Part shown: piece by piece, positions 28,285 to 35,755 of the stretch | Layout: every line of letters begins with the position of its first letter | Numbering within the stretch: position 1 is the first letter of the stretch | Source: Clostridium hydrogenum | GTDB lineage: Bacteria; Bacillota; Clostridia; Clostridiales; Clostridiaceae | Direction: 5' to 3' | DNA: 64,000 nucleotides | NCBI RefSeq assembly: GCF_021432385.1 | Contig: NZ_JAEACT010000002.1 | Span: forward strand, 1,259,501-1,323,500 | Made by a program: the position numbers and the translations under genes | The notes under the pieces: generated by a model | The model's input: the letters and a program-made list of their open reading frames with translations, nothing else | Database searches by the model: none | Told to the model about the DNA's origin: nothing

Positions 28285-29262
28285 ATGGATAAAAATAAAG
28301 AAATTGGTGGTTTTTTTGAGCTAGAGTTAAGTAACAATGGTGAGTACCATCAAAATGCGATAAAATTAAATAATGGTAGAAATTGTTTGCTATATATATT
28401 AAAAGCTAAAAATTACAAAAAAGTATATTTGCCATATTATATATGTAATTCTGTTATACAGATATTAAAAAAATCAAACATTATATATGAATTTTATAGC
28501 ATAAACCAAGATTTTAAACCTAATTTTAATAAAAGTTTACAAAACGATGAGTCATTATTATATGTTAATTATTTTGGCATCAATATAGAAAATGTGAAAC
28601 TTTTGTTAAATACGTATAAGAATGTTATTATAGATAATACACAAGCCTTTTTTCAAAGACCAATAAAAAATGAGGATACTTTTTATTCTGCTAGAAAGTT
28701 TTTTGGAGTTTCAGATGGTGGATATTTATATACTGATAAAAAATTAGAAGAAAGTATCGATTTAGATGAATCTTATAAAAGATTTCAGCACATGTTAAAA
28801 AGGATAGATAATGATACCGCTAAAGATAGCTATAGTATTTTTAAGGAAAATGAAAAAATATTAGGTAATGAGGATATTAAATTTATGTCAAACCTAACGA
28901 AAAGGGTTTTGGCTAGTATAAATTACGACAATATAAAAAAAATTAGAAATGATAATTTTATGTTTTTACATGAAAATTTGTGTAAATATAATGAAATTTA
29001 TATAAAAAATCAAAAATTAGATGCTCCTATGGTATATCCTTTTCTTATTAATAAAAATGGACTGAGGGAGTTTCTAATAAAAAAAAATATTTATATAGCT
29101 ACATATTGGAAAGAAGTATTAAATAGAGTGAGTAGGGGATATTTTGAGTACAAATTAGTAAAAAATTTAATTCCTATTCCAATTGATCAAAGATATAACA
29201 TTGATGATATGAAAATAATTATAAAAAATATAGATTATTTTATTTGTGGAGGTCTTAGATGA
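28285..29262 (+). CDS. Divergent DegT-like PLP enzyme
   Basis: 325 residues. Shorter than usual, but the landmarks are visible: LNNGRNCLLYILKA (PLP phosphate loop equivalent), VYLPYYICNSVIQIL, VIIDNTQAFFQ (cofactor Asp region) and YSARKFFGVSDGGYLY with the probable Schiff-base Lys. It lacks the usual C-terminal region of DegT enzymes in recognisable form, so activity is uncertain. It overlaps the GNAT gene by 4 bases (ATGA), so both are likely translated together; the pair may aminate and then acylate a sugar (inference). Confidence 0.68.
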   Translation: MDKNKEIGGFFELELSNNGEYHQNAIKLNNGRNCLLYILKAKNYKKVYLPYYICNSVIQILKKSNIIYEFYSINQDFKPNFNKSLQNDESLLYVNYFGINIENVKLLLNTYKNVIIDNTQAFFQRPIKNEDTFYSARKFFGVSDGGYLYTDKKLEESIDLDESYKRFQHMLKRIDNDTAKDSYSIFKENEKILGNEDIKFMSNLTKRVLASINYDNIKKIRNDNFMFLHENLCKYNEIYIKNQKLDAPMVYPFLINKNGLREFLIKKNIYIATYWKEVLNRVSRGYFEYKLVKNLIPIPIDQRYNIDDMKIIIKNIDYFICGGLR

Positions 29263-29825
29263 ATATTTATGGAAAAAAAGTTGTATTAAGAGCAATAGAA
29301 AAAGAAGATTTAGAAAATTTACGAGATGTAATGAATGATCCAGAAGTTGAGAGATTAGTTGGTGGATGGGCATTTCCTGTTTCAAGATATGAACAACAAA
29401 TATGGTATGAAAATTCCATTAAAAATAAAAGTACTTTGAGGTGGATGATAGAGACACAACATGATGGTGTAATTGGAATGACTGGACTATGGAATATTGA
29501 TTGGAAATATAGAAATGCATTTAATGGTATTAAAATAAGTAATAAAGAGTTTAGGGGTAAAGGATATGGAACGGATACTGTTATGGCAGTAATGAGATAC
29601 GCTTTTGAAGAGCTTAATCTTAAGAGACTTGATGGTGATATAGTTGAATATAATGAGAAATCTAAGAATTTATATTGCAAGAGATGTGGATGGAAGGAAG
29701 AAGGAGTAAGGAAAAAGCATGTTTTTAAAAACAATAAATATTATGATAGTATATTAGTTGGAATATTAGATGAGGAATACTTTGAATTAATAAAAGATAA
29801 TAGATACTGGGAAGATGAAAAATAA
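29259..29825 (+). CDS. GNAT-family N-acetyltransferase (RimJ/RimL-like)
   Basis: 188 residues. KVVLRAIEKEDLENLRDVMN is the usual opening; VIGMTGLWNIDWKYRNAFNG forms the central strands, and EFRGKGYGTDTVMAVMRY is the acetyl-CoA pyrophosphate loop (RGxGxG variant). NEKSKNLYCKRCGWKEEGV completes motif B. In this setting it most likely acylates an amino sugar made by the adjoining aminotransferases; PseH-type N-acetylation of the pseudaminic precursor is an alternative. Confidence 0.83.
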   Translation: MNIYGKKVVLRAIEKEDLENLRDVMNDPEVERLVGGWAFPVSRYEQQIWYENSIKNKSTLRWMIETQHDGVIGMTGLWNIDWKYRNAFNGIKISNKEFRGKGYGTDTVMAVMRYAFEELNLKRLDGDIVEYNEKSKNLYCKRCGWKEEGVRKKHVFKNNKYYDSILVGILDEEYFELIKDNRYWEDEK

Positions 29826-29876
29826 ATATTATAAAAGTAATATGAATCATTAAGAATTTAGTTTGAAGAAGTTGTT

Positions 29877-30209
29877 ATGATGGATGAAGAAGTTAAAAAG
29901 TTGGAGGAATATGGTGGGATATAAGATGAGGATTCTTTAAAGCTATGATAAATTTACACCAAAAGACTATTTAGTTGGGCATAGAAGATTTGATACAGTT
30001 GAAATGATAAAGTTGAAATGATAAAGTAGCATTGCTAAGATGCAGACTTAAGAGTTGTTGCAATAAGTGGAGTATACTTAAAACCCTTATCAGAAAAACA
30101 AATGTATAATCTTGGAATAGACGCAGTTAAAGCGTTTTATGCATTAGGAGAAGAAATACCTAAGTATTGTGCTAATTTATTTTTAGTATGTACAAAAAAG
30201 TTTTATTGA
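29877..30209 (+). pseudogene. Decayed gene remnant, family not recognised
   Basis: Coding-like residues appear in shifting frames: DKFTPKDYLVGHRRFDTVEM ends at a TGA; a second frame gives DKVALLRCRLK; a third gives SGVYLKPLSEKQMYNLGIDA and GEEIPKYCANLFL to a TGA at 30207. An exact 14-base tandem duplication, GTTGAAATGATAAA at 29998-30011 and 30012-30025, lies at the first break. I do not recognise the family. It fills most of the gap between the GNAT and SGNH genes. Confidence 0.5.
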
Positions 30210-30234
30210 GTTTAGAAGTAAAGGAATGATATAT

Positions 30235-31365
30235 GTGAATTTATGTTATATGGTAAAAAGCTTTAGTTATTTAACACTGCTAAAAGCTTTTGTAAATAGC
30301 AATATTAATATAAAAGAAATTAAAAGCATACAAGAACTAGAAAAAGATGATTTGTTTTTGATATCAAAACAATATGATAATTATAATGAAGTGAGTAAAG
30401 AATTAGATAATGTGATTATATGGGAAGATATACTAAATAAATTTTATAATTATGCTATTGAAAAGTATTTTTATAATTATGATTATTATTATTTAAAAAA
30501 TTCTTTGAAAAGTGCTTTAAAGGATAATATTGAAACTATTTTTGTTGGTTCATCTTATGCACGGTTTGGTGTTGAAGAAAGTCTTATTAAAAGTCCATGT
30601 GTTAATTTGTCATTACCTTCACAGGATATTTATTATTCATGTTTAATTGGAAGATACATAGTGAGTAAAAATTCAAATATAAAAAGGGTATTCATTGGAA
30701 CGGGATACTATTCTTTTTATTCAGACTTGTCACTTACAAAGGAGCCAGAATTAATGCGTATAGCAGATGTCTATTATCCAATATTTAAAGATTTACATAA
30801 TTGCAAAGAACTTTCTAAAAGTGTAAATTTAAATTTATATGAGGATAAAATATTTAATATTAAAATCATAGTTGATTTTTTGTGTGAAGATATATTTAAA
30901 AAGTTTAATGGTGAATACTTTATTGAAGGAAGAAATAGAGTTAAATTAAGATATGAACTAGAAAAAATGAAGGATTGTAAATGGTCAGAAATTGATGATA
31001 TCAGCAAGGAAGATTGTGCACGTGAAAGAACAGCCTTTCATAATAAGGCAATTAAATATGTAACTTCCTATAAGGAAAATATAGAAATTTTAAATTCTTT
31101 TGTGAATTATTGTAATGAAAAAAGCATTGCAGTTTATATGATTGTATTTCCAAGTACAAAATTCTATAAAAAATATTTATTAAAACAATATAGAGAATCA
31201 TACATATCAGCATTAAATTCAATTGATGGGATAATTCATCTTGTTGATTTTAATGATATAAATGTATTTAATGATACAGATTTTGTAGATACAGATCACT
31301 TAGATAAAAGTGGGGCGATTAAAGTTTGTGAGATTATAAATAATTTAAATATGCACTTAGAGTGA
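30235..31365 (+). CDS. SGNH-hydrolase-like protein, paralog of the C-terminal half of the 23015 protein
   Basis: About 376 residues from GTG 30235 (AAGGAA 8 bases upstream); ATG 30226 would lie too close to the ribosome site. Shared blocks with the 23015 protein: FVGSSYARFGVEESL (possible nucleophile Ser), NLSLPSQDIYYSC, FIGTGYYSFYSDLSLTK, IVFPSTKFYKKY and FVDTDHLDKSGAIKV, where Asp and His fit SGNH block V. No signal peptide or membrane span is visible, so it should act in the cytoplasm. A glycan acyltransferase or esterase role is inferred only from fold and place. Last gene before the flagellin. Confidence 0.65.
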   Translation: MNLCYMVKSFSYLTLLKAFVNSNINIKEIKSIQELEKDDLFLISKQYDNYNEVSKELDNVIIWEDILNKFYNYAIEKYFYNYDYYYLKNSLKSALKDNIETIFVGSSYARFGVEESLIKSPCVNLSLPSQDIYYSCLIGRYIVSKNSNIKRVFIGTGYYSFYSDLSLTKEPELMRIADVYYPIFKDLHNCKELSKSVNLNLYEDKIFNIKIIVDFLCEDIFKKFNGEYFIEGRNRVKLRYELEKMKDCKWSEIDDISKEDCARERTAFHNKAIKYVTSYKENIEILNSFVNYCNEKSIAVYMIVFPSTKFYKKYLLKQYRESYISALNSIDGIIHLVDFNDINVFNDTDFVDTDHLDKSGAIKVCEIINNLNMHLE

Positions 31366-31526
31366 AAACACATTCTTTACAAGAAAATTTATTACGGAAA
31401 AATGTTTGTGCAATAAATTTTTAAGCATATACTTGGGTGGAAAATTACAAATAGCCTTGAAAAAATGTATTTAGATATGATTGAATGTATAAGTAAAATT
31501 GATTAACTAGAAATTATATAGAAACC

Positions 31527-31553
31527 TAAAGTTAAAACAAATATATACGATAA
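31527..31553 (+). promoter_or_regulatory. Sigma-28-type promoter of the flagellin gene
   Basis: TAAA at 31527-31530, then CGATAA at 31548-31553. Aligned to the 2970 site, the spacing to the CGATAA core is 17 bases, as there. The leader to ATG 31592 is about 30 bases, and flagellins are classical sigma-28 targets, which supports the call. Confidence 0.78.
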
Positions 31554-31591
31554 TCTAAATAATTATAATTATTATTTTGGAGTTGATTAAA

Positions 31592-32431
31592 ATGCAAGTA
31601 GGTCATAACATGTGGTCGTTTAATATTTTTACAAAATATAAATCTGCACTTACTGATCAGACTAAAGCAATGAATACTATATCATCAGGTCTTAGAGTCA
31701 ATAATGCAATGGATGATCCTTATGCAATAGCAAAGGATGAAAATTTTAATTTGCAGCTTAGAGGTCTTCAAAAAGCTAGTTCTAATGCTCAGGATACTAT
31801 AAATCTTGTTCAGACTGCGGATAGTGCCTTAGGTGGTATAAGTTCATTATTGGATAGAATTAGAGAATTAGCTGTTCAGAATAAAAATGATACATACAAT
31901 AGTGATAATAGAAGTGATTCTCAAACTGAAGTAAGTAACCTTATTAATGAAATAGACCATTTGGCTAAAAGTACGAATATAAATGATGTAAATTTATTAA
32001 ATTCGGCAAGCGGAAGTATAAAATGTATGATTGGTTCTAATATAGGAGAAACTATAGATATACCAACCTTTGATTTTCAGGCAGCTAGTATTAAAGATGC
32101 TTCAGGAAATGCATTAACTAGCATTGATGTTACAACCTCAAGTGGCTGCAGTCAAGCCATGGACATTATAGATTCGGCTATTAGTTCTGTTAATAGTGCT
32201 AGAAACAAATTTGGGGCTTTGGAAAATAGGTTGGACACTAGTATTACAAATGGAAGTGAAATAAGCGAAGAAACTCAAGCTGGAGATAGCAGTATAATGG
32301 ATGCAGATGTAGCAGCTGAAATGATGAGATATTCAAAAGACAGTATAATAGTGCAGGCAGGAACAGCTATGATGGCTCAATCCAATAAATTTCCACAAGA
32401 AGTATTAAATATATTACAAAATGTAAAATAA
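31592..32431 (+). CDS. Divergent flagellin
   Basis: 279 residues from ATG 31592 with TGGAG at 31578-31582. The D0/D1 helices are recognisable: NTISSGLRVNNAMDDPYAIA, LRGLQKASSNAQDTINLVQT and LLDRIRELAVQN at the N side; DADVAAEMMRYSKDSIIVQA and MMAQSNKFPQEVLNIL at the C side. The extreme N terminus MQVGHNMWSFNIF departs from the usual I-N-H/T-N pattern, and AADDAAGLA is replaced by AMDDPYAIA, so it is a diverged paralog, perhaps a minor filament protein. The central domain is short and rich in Ser/Thr (candidate O-glycosylation sites). Own sigma-28-type promoter and own terminator. Confidence 0.9.
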   Translation: MQVGHNMWSFNIFTKYKSALTDQTKAMNTISSGLRVNNAMDDPYAIAKDENFNLQLRGLQKASSNAQDTINLVQTADSALGGISSLLDRIRELAVQNKNDTYNSDNRSDSQTEVSNLINEIDHLAKSTNINDVNLLNSASGSIKCMIGSNIGETIDIPTFDFQAASIKDASGNALTSIDVTTSSGCSQAMDIIDSAISSVNSARNKFGALENRLDTSITNGSEISEETQAGDSSIMDADVAAEMMRYSKDSIIVQAGTAMMAQSNKFPQEVLNILQNVK

Positions 32432-32470
32432 TAGGAAGTGTATACATTATAAATTTCATGTTACACTAAA

Positions 32471-32570
32471 GATAAACCACCGTGAAACTTGAAATTCATT
32501 TGTACCAAAACGCCATCTTCTGCGCATTGTGGTGCAAATTGATTTTAGTAGTTGAACTGGTATATCTATA
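32471..32570. repeat. ~100-bp imperfect palindromic repeat (copy R2)
   Basis: Starts GATAAACCA and ends TGGTATATCTAT, with arms containing TTGTACCAAAACGCC and GTGGTGCAAATT around a small loop. Lies in the 3' untranslated region of flagellin, just before its terminator. Same orientation as the copy at 56463, opposite to 33846. Confidence 0.82.
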
Positions 32571-32577
32571 GAAAAAG

Positions 32578-32606
32578 CAATTCTTAAGTTGAGAATTGTT
32601 TTTTTT
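32578..32606 (+). terminator. Flagellin terminator
   Basis: CAATTCT (32578-32584) pairs with AGAATTG (32592-32598) over a 7-base loop, followed by eight T. It is located beyond the palindromic repeat, so the transcript would carry both hairpins. Confidence 0.8.
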
Positions 32607-32634
32607 ATATTTTCTTTTTATTCAGGTGGTTAAA

Positions 32635-32721
32635 ATGAAAAGATTTAATACTATGGGTGTTTATATTCCAAAAAAAGATTTTATGGTGGATGTTACTGGA
32701 GATAAACCGCTTGAAATTTAA
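32635..32721 (+). pseudogene. N-terminal stub of an AAA-ATPase/DUF1703-type gene
   Basis: ATG 32635, preceded by CAGGTGG, encodes 28 residues beginning MKRFNTMGVYIPKKDFMVDV, which matches the start of clostridial AAA-ATPase/DUF1703-type proteins (typically MKRFNTTGLCIPEKHYMVD). The frame ends at a TAA within a sequence that begins GATAAACCGCTTGAAA, the left end of the palindromic repeat, so the gene was cut off at a repeat junction. The ATPase body is absent. Confidence 0.6.
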
Positions 32722-32730
32722 AAATTAATG
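32701..32730. repeat. Left-end fragment of the ~100-bp palindromic repeat
   Basis: GATAAACCGCTTGAAATTTA matches the left end of the palindromes (GATAAACCACCGTGAAACTT at 32471). A second GATAAAC occurs at 32724-32730. It terminates the AAA-ATPase stub. Confidence 0.5.
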
Positions 32731-32824
32731 TGAAGATAAACAATAAAGAGATATTTATGGTGTGCTATAAATATGTATGATATAATAAATTAAGAGGTAA
32801 ATAAAAGTTGAGGCAGTGATTACA

Positions 32825-33751
32825 GTGGCAAGTGAAAAAATAAAATGGCATCCAGCTTTTGCAGCAGCAATACAACTTGAATTTAAGGAATATCAAGAAT
32901 ATTTAAATTTTGAAGAAGAGCATCAGTTAACTGAAGAGCCGCTAAAAATAGATGTGGTGATAATAAAGAAGTTGCAAGATGTATATATAAATAAGAGCAT
33001 AGGAAAAATACTAGCTAAATATAATATATTTGAATATAAATCGCCAACAGATTATCTGTCAATAGATGACTATTATAAGGTAAAGGCATATGCATATTTG
33101 TATAAAGCATTATCAAAAAATACTAATAGCATAGATATAGACGAAATAACAATAACGTTAACTTCTACAAAGAAGCCTAAAAAATTAATAAAGTATTTAA
33201 AAGAAAAAAGTATAGATGTAGTATGTGAAGGAAAAGGACTATATTATATAGAAAATACAGACATAAAAATTCAGTTGCTTGTAATGAGAGAGTTACCAGA
33301 TGAAGAAGGAGAATATTTAAAATTACTTCAACTAGAACACAAAAACATCAATTTATTAAATAAGTGGATGAATGAATATATAAAAAACAATAAAAACCCA
33401 TTGTATGAAATTATAATGTCGGTTATAGCTCAAAGTAATCCAAATAATTTAATGGAGGTGTATAAAGAGATGGCAAAAGTACAATTAAATGAAAGCAATC
33501 AGATATTTCTTAAGGATATGGTGAAAAAATTTGATTTGGATAAAGAGTTCAAGGAAGAAGGTAAAATAGAGGGTAAAATAGAAGGAAAAGCGGAAGCTAT
33601 AGTAGAAATTTTAAATGATAAAGGATTTGTACCAGAAGATTTCAAGAAGAAAATTTATTCACAAAAAGATGCTGATATATTAAAAATATGGCTTAAATTT
33701 GCAGTGAAATGTGATAGTATAGATGAATTTAAAAATTTATCTAATATGTAA
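32825..33751 (+). CDS. PD-(D/E)XK nuclease-like (Rpn/transposase-associated type) protein
   Basis: About 308 residues from GTG 32825 (GTTGAGG 11 bases upstream); GTG 32816 is an alternative. The PD-(D/E)XK pattern is visible: IDVVIIKK supplies Asp, and NIFEYKSPTDYLSIDDYYK supplies the E-x-K and following acidic residues. A long helical C terminus contains a charged repeat EGKIEGKIEGKAEA typical of Rpn-like and DUF4351-like nuclease proteins, which are usually linked to mobile DNA. It has no evident glycan role. It is bounded by inverted palindromic repeats (32471 and 33846), has its own terminator, and sits between flagellin and the pseudaminic unit, so I regard it as inserted cargo. Confidence 0.65.
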   Translation: MASEKIKWHPAFAAAIQLEFKEYQEYLNFEEEHQLTEEPLKIDVVIIKKLQDVYINKSIGKILAKYNIFEYKSPTDYLSIDDYYKVKAYAYLYKALSKNTNSIDIDEITITLTSTKKPKKLIKYLKEKSIDVVCEGKGLYYIENTDIKIQLLVMRELPDEEGEYLKLLQLEHKNINLLNKWMNEYIKNNKNPLYEIIMSVIAQSNPNNLMEVYKEMAKVQLNESNQIFLKDMVKKFDLDKEFKEEGKIEGKIEGKAEAIVEILNDKGFVPEDFKKKIYSQKDADILKIWLKFAVKCDSIDEFKNLSNM

Positions 33752-33766
33752 ATTAAAAAATAATAT

Positions 33767-33812
33767 AATAGACGTCAGAAGCTTAATTTAAAGCCAATGA
33801 TGTCTATTTTTA
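33767..33812 (+). terminator. Terminator after the nuclease-like gene
   Basis: AATAGACGTCA (33767-33777) pairs with TGATGTCTATT (33798-33808), one mismatch, followed by T-rich sequence. 15 bases after the stop codon. Confidence 0.72.
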
Positions 33813-33845
33813 TATATAATATTACTGTAGAAAGAAATCAAAATA

Positions 33846-33948
33846 TAGATAAACCAGTTCAACTATTAAAATTTATGTGCACCATAATGCCCAAAGGACG
33901 GCATTTTGGTACAAATAAATTTTAAGTTTCAAGTTGGTTTATCTTTAA
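33846..33948. repeat. ~100-bp imperfect palindromic repeat (copy R3, inverted)
   Basis: Begins TAGATAAACCAGTTCAACTA and ends AAGTTGGTTTATCTTTA; the centre pairs TGCACCATAATGCCC with GGCATTTTGGTACA. Read on the minus strand it aligns with R2 and R4. It lies 21 bases before the HAD gene start, so it is in that gene's 5' region. Confidence 0.82.
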
Positions 33949-33969
33949 GTCAATGGAGATGTAAAAAGT

Positions 33970-34656
33970 ATGATAAAATTACTTATATTTGATTTAGATG
34001 ATACCTTATATGATGAATTTCAGTTTGTCCAAAATGGATTTAAAGAAGTAGCAAAATACTTATCTAATAAATATGTAATGGATATTGAAGACTTATATGA
34101 TACAATGCTGAAACTTTTAAAAAAGCATGGTAGGGGAGCAATTTTTGATAAGCTCTGTGAAAAATACAATTTTAATGAACAGATAATGAAGTTAGTTGAA
34201 ATATATAGAAATGCAAAAGGCAAATTTGAATTATATGAGGATGCCCGTGAAGTTTTAATGAAATTGCAGTATAATTATAAGTTGGGAATGATAACAGATG
34301 GAAAGGCATCAGTTCAGTGGAATAAGATTAAATGTTTAGATATAGAAAAATATTTCGATAAAATAATTGTAACAGATGACTTTGGAAGAGAATATTGGAA
34401 ACCAAATGAATATGCATATAAAAAAATGCTCCAATATTTTAATTGTAAGCAGGATGAGGCTATTTACATAGGTGATAATCCAGTTAAGGATTTTATCGGT
34501 GCGAGAAAAGTTGGGATTTTTACTGCTAGAATTATAAGAGAGCAGGGAGATAATATGAAGTTAGAAGCAGAAAAAGGGTATGAAGCGGATTTTACAATTA
34601 GAAACTTAAAGGAAATATTAAATATAATAGACAACTTTAAAAATAGAAATTACTAA
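33970..34656 (+). CDS. HAD-superfamily hydrolase (subfamily IA)
   Basis: 228 residues, ATG 33970. LLIFDLDDTLYDEFQFV is HAD motif I (DxDxT); MITDGKASVQWNK is motif II; YWKPNEYAYKKML supplies the motif III Lys; and YIGDNPVKDFIGARKVG is motif IV. A helical cap lies between motifs I and II. Phosphatases of this class are found with nonulosonic-acid genes, where one could dephosphorylate a sugar intermediate, but its substrate is not known. First gene of the unit that contains pseI and pseG. Confidence 0.85.
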   Translation: MIKLLIFDLDDTLYDEFQFVQNGFKEVAKYLSNKYVMDIEDLYDTMLKLLKKHGRGAIFDKLCEKYNFNEQIMKLVEIYRNAKGKFELYEDAREVLMKLQYNYKLGMITDGKASVQWNKIKCLDIEKYFDKIIVTDDFGREYWKPNEYAYKKMLQYFNCKQDEAIYIGDNPVKDFIGARKVGIFTARIIREQGDNMKLEAEKGYEADFTIRNLKEILNIIDNFKNRNY

Positions 34657-34678
34657 TAATAAATGTATTTTGATAAAC

Positions 34679-34908
34679 TAGAATTTAATTCAGAGTACGG
34701 AGTACAGAGTACAATGAATGATGATTTTTCTACGTGAACGTAGAAAAATCTAAAAACTTATTTTTTTATTGCTTGTGCAATTGTATTATGTATGGTGATC
34801 AGCAAAGCTGACAACATTTAAATATAAGATTTACCTAAGCCACGCGAAAGGTAAATCATCCTTCACTGTACTCTGTACTCCGTCATCTGTACTCTGAGTT
34901 AAATTCTA
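34679..34908. mobile_element. Heptad-armed hairpin element A (~206-bp core)
   Basis: Core 34691-34896. Each arm is a row of 7-base units: AGAGTAC, GGAGTAC, AGAGTAC on the left; AGAGTAC, AGATGAC, GGAGTAC, AGAGTAC read inward from the right. Inside are GATTTTTCTACG-TGAA-CGTAGAAAAATC (perfect 12-bp stem), a TCAGCAAAGCTGA hairpin, and GATTTACCT...AGGTAAATC. An outer 12-base inverted repeat (TAGAATTTAATT, 11/12 matching) flanks the core. Same internal order as element B and, inverted, element D. No ORF inside. It fills most of the 34657-34981 gap. Confidence 0.75.
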
Positions 34909-34981
34909 ATTTGTCAGGATAAACTTATTATTTATAATTTCAAAGTTCTAGGCAGTTTAACTATATGTAAGGGGTGTTATT

Positions 34982-35740
34982 GTGTCAAAAATTATTTGTA
35001 TTGTGCAGGCGAGAATGGGTTCTGAAAGGCTTCCTGGAAAAGTAATTAAACCTATTTTAGGAAAGCCAATGATTATATATACCTTAAATAGATTAAAGAA
35101 ATCAAGATACATAGATAAAATTGTGGTAGCAACTTCGCTTTCAGAAAAAGAAAGAAGTTTAATAAATAAATGTGAACAATATGATTATGATGTATTTAAG
35201 GGATCAGAAGAGAATGTATTAAAAAGATATAAAGATGTTTCTGATAAATACAAGGAATCTGAAGAGGATATTATAATAAGAGTAACAGGAGATTGTCCAT
35301 TAATAGATCCTGTTATAGTCGACAATGTGATAACAAAATTTATGTATGAGGATTATGATTATGTAAGACTTGATGTTCCAGATACTTTTGTTAGAGGTTT
35401 TGATGTTGAAGTTTTTTCAAAGAAAGCTTTGGATAGGGTTTTTGATAAGGTACATAAAAATAATGACTTGGATGCTGATAATACCATGTATAAGGAGCAT
35501 GTAACTTTATATATGTATAAGCATCCTGAAGAATTTAAAATTGGTTATGTAAAAGGCAGTGAATTTTATCAAAAAGATTATAGATTGTGTGTAGATACTG
35601 AACTCGATTTTAAATTAGTTAATGAAATCTATAATCATTTTCAAGATGAATTTGTGACTGCCAAGTATGTTATTAGTTTTTTAGATAAAAATAAAGATAT
35701 AGCAAATTTAAATTTTGAAATAAAGCAAAAACAAGTGTAG
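34982..35740 (+). CDS. SpsF-family cytidylyltransferase-like protein
   Basis: 252 residues from GTG 34982 (AAGGGGTG upstream). The opening CIVQARMGSERLPGKVIKPI is the nucleotidyltransferase loop with conserved Arg/Lys; VVATSLSEKE, FKGSEENVLKRYKD and IIRVTGDCPLIDP (metal/nucleotide Asp) follow the SpsF/CMP-sugar synthetase pattern. It probably activates the nonulosonic acid made by PseI as a CMP sugar (PseF role) or acts on a related sugar. SpsF proteins are distinct from classical NeuA, so the role is inferred from neighbours. Confidence 0.82.
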   Translation: MSKIICIVQARMGSERLPGKVIKPILGKPMIIYTLNRLKKSRYIDKIVVATSLSEKERSLINKCEQYDYDVFKGSEENVLKRYKDVSDKYKESEEDIIIRVTGDCPLIDPVIVDNVITKFMYEDYDYVRLDVPDTFVRGFDVEVFSKKALDRVFDKVHKNNDLDADNTMYKEHVTLYMYKHPEEFKIGYVKGSEFYQKDYRLCVDTELDFKLVNEIYNHFQDEFVTAKYVISFLDKNKDIANLNFEIKQKQV

Positions 35741-35755
35741 GATAGGAGAAGTCTA

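Noticed and set aside
34691..34896. Element A as a structured RNA gene such as a riboswitch or 6S-type RNA.
   Set aside because: It is present in both orientations with respect to transcription and has complementary heptad arms, which fits an inserted element better; I cannot assign a known RNA class.
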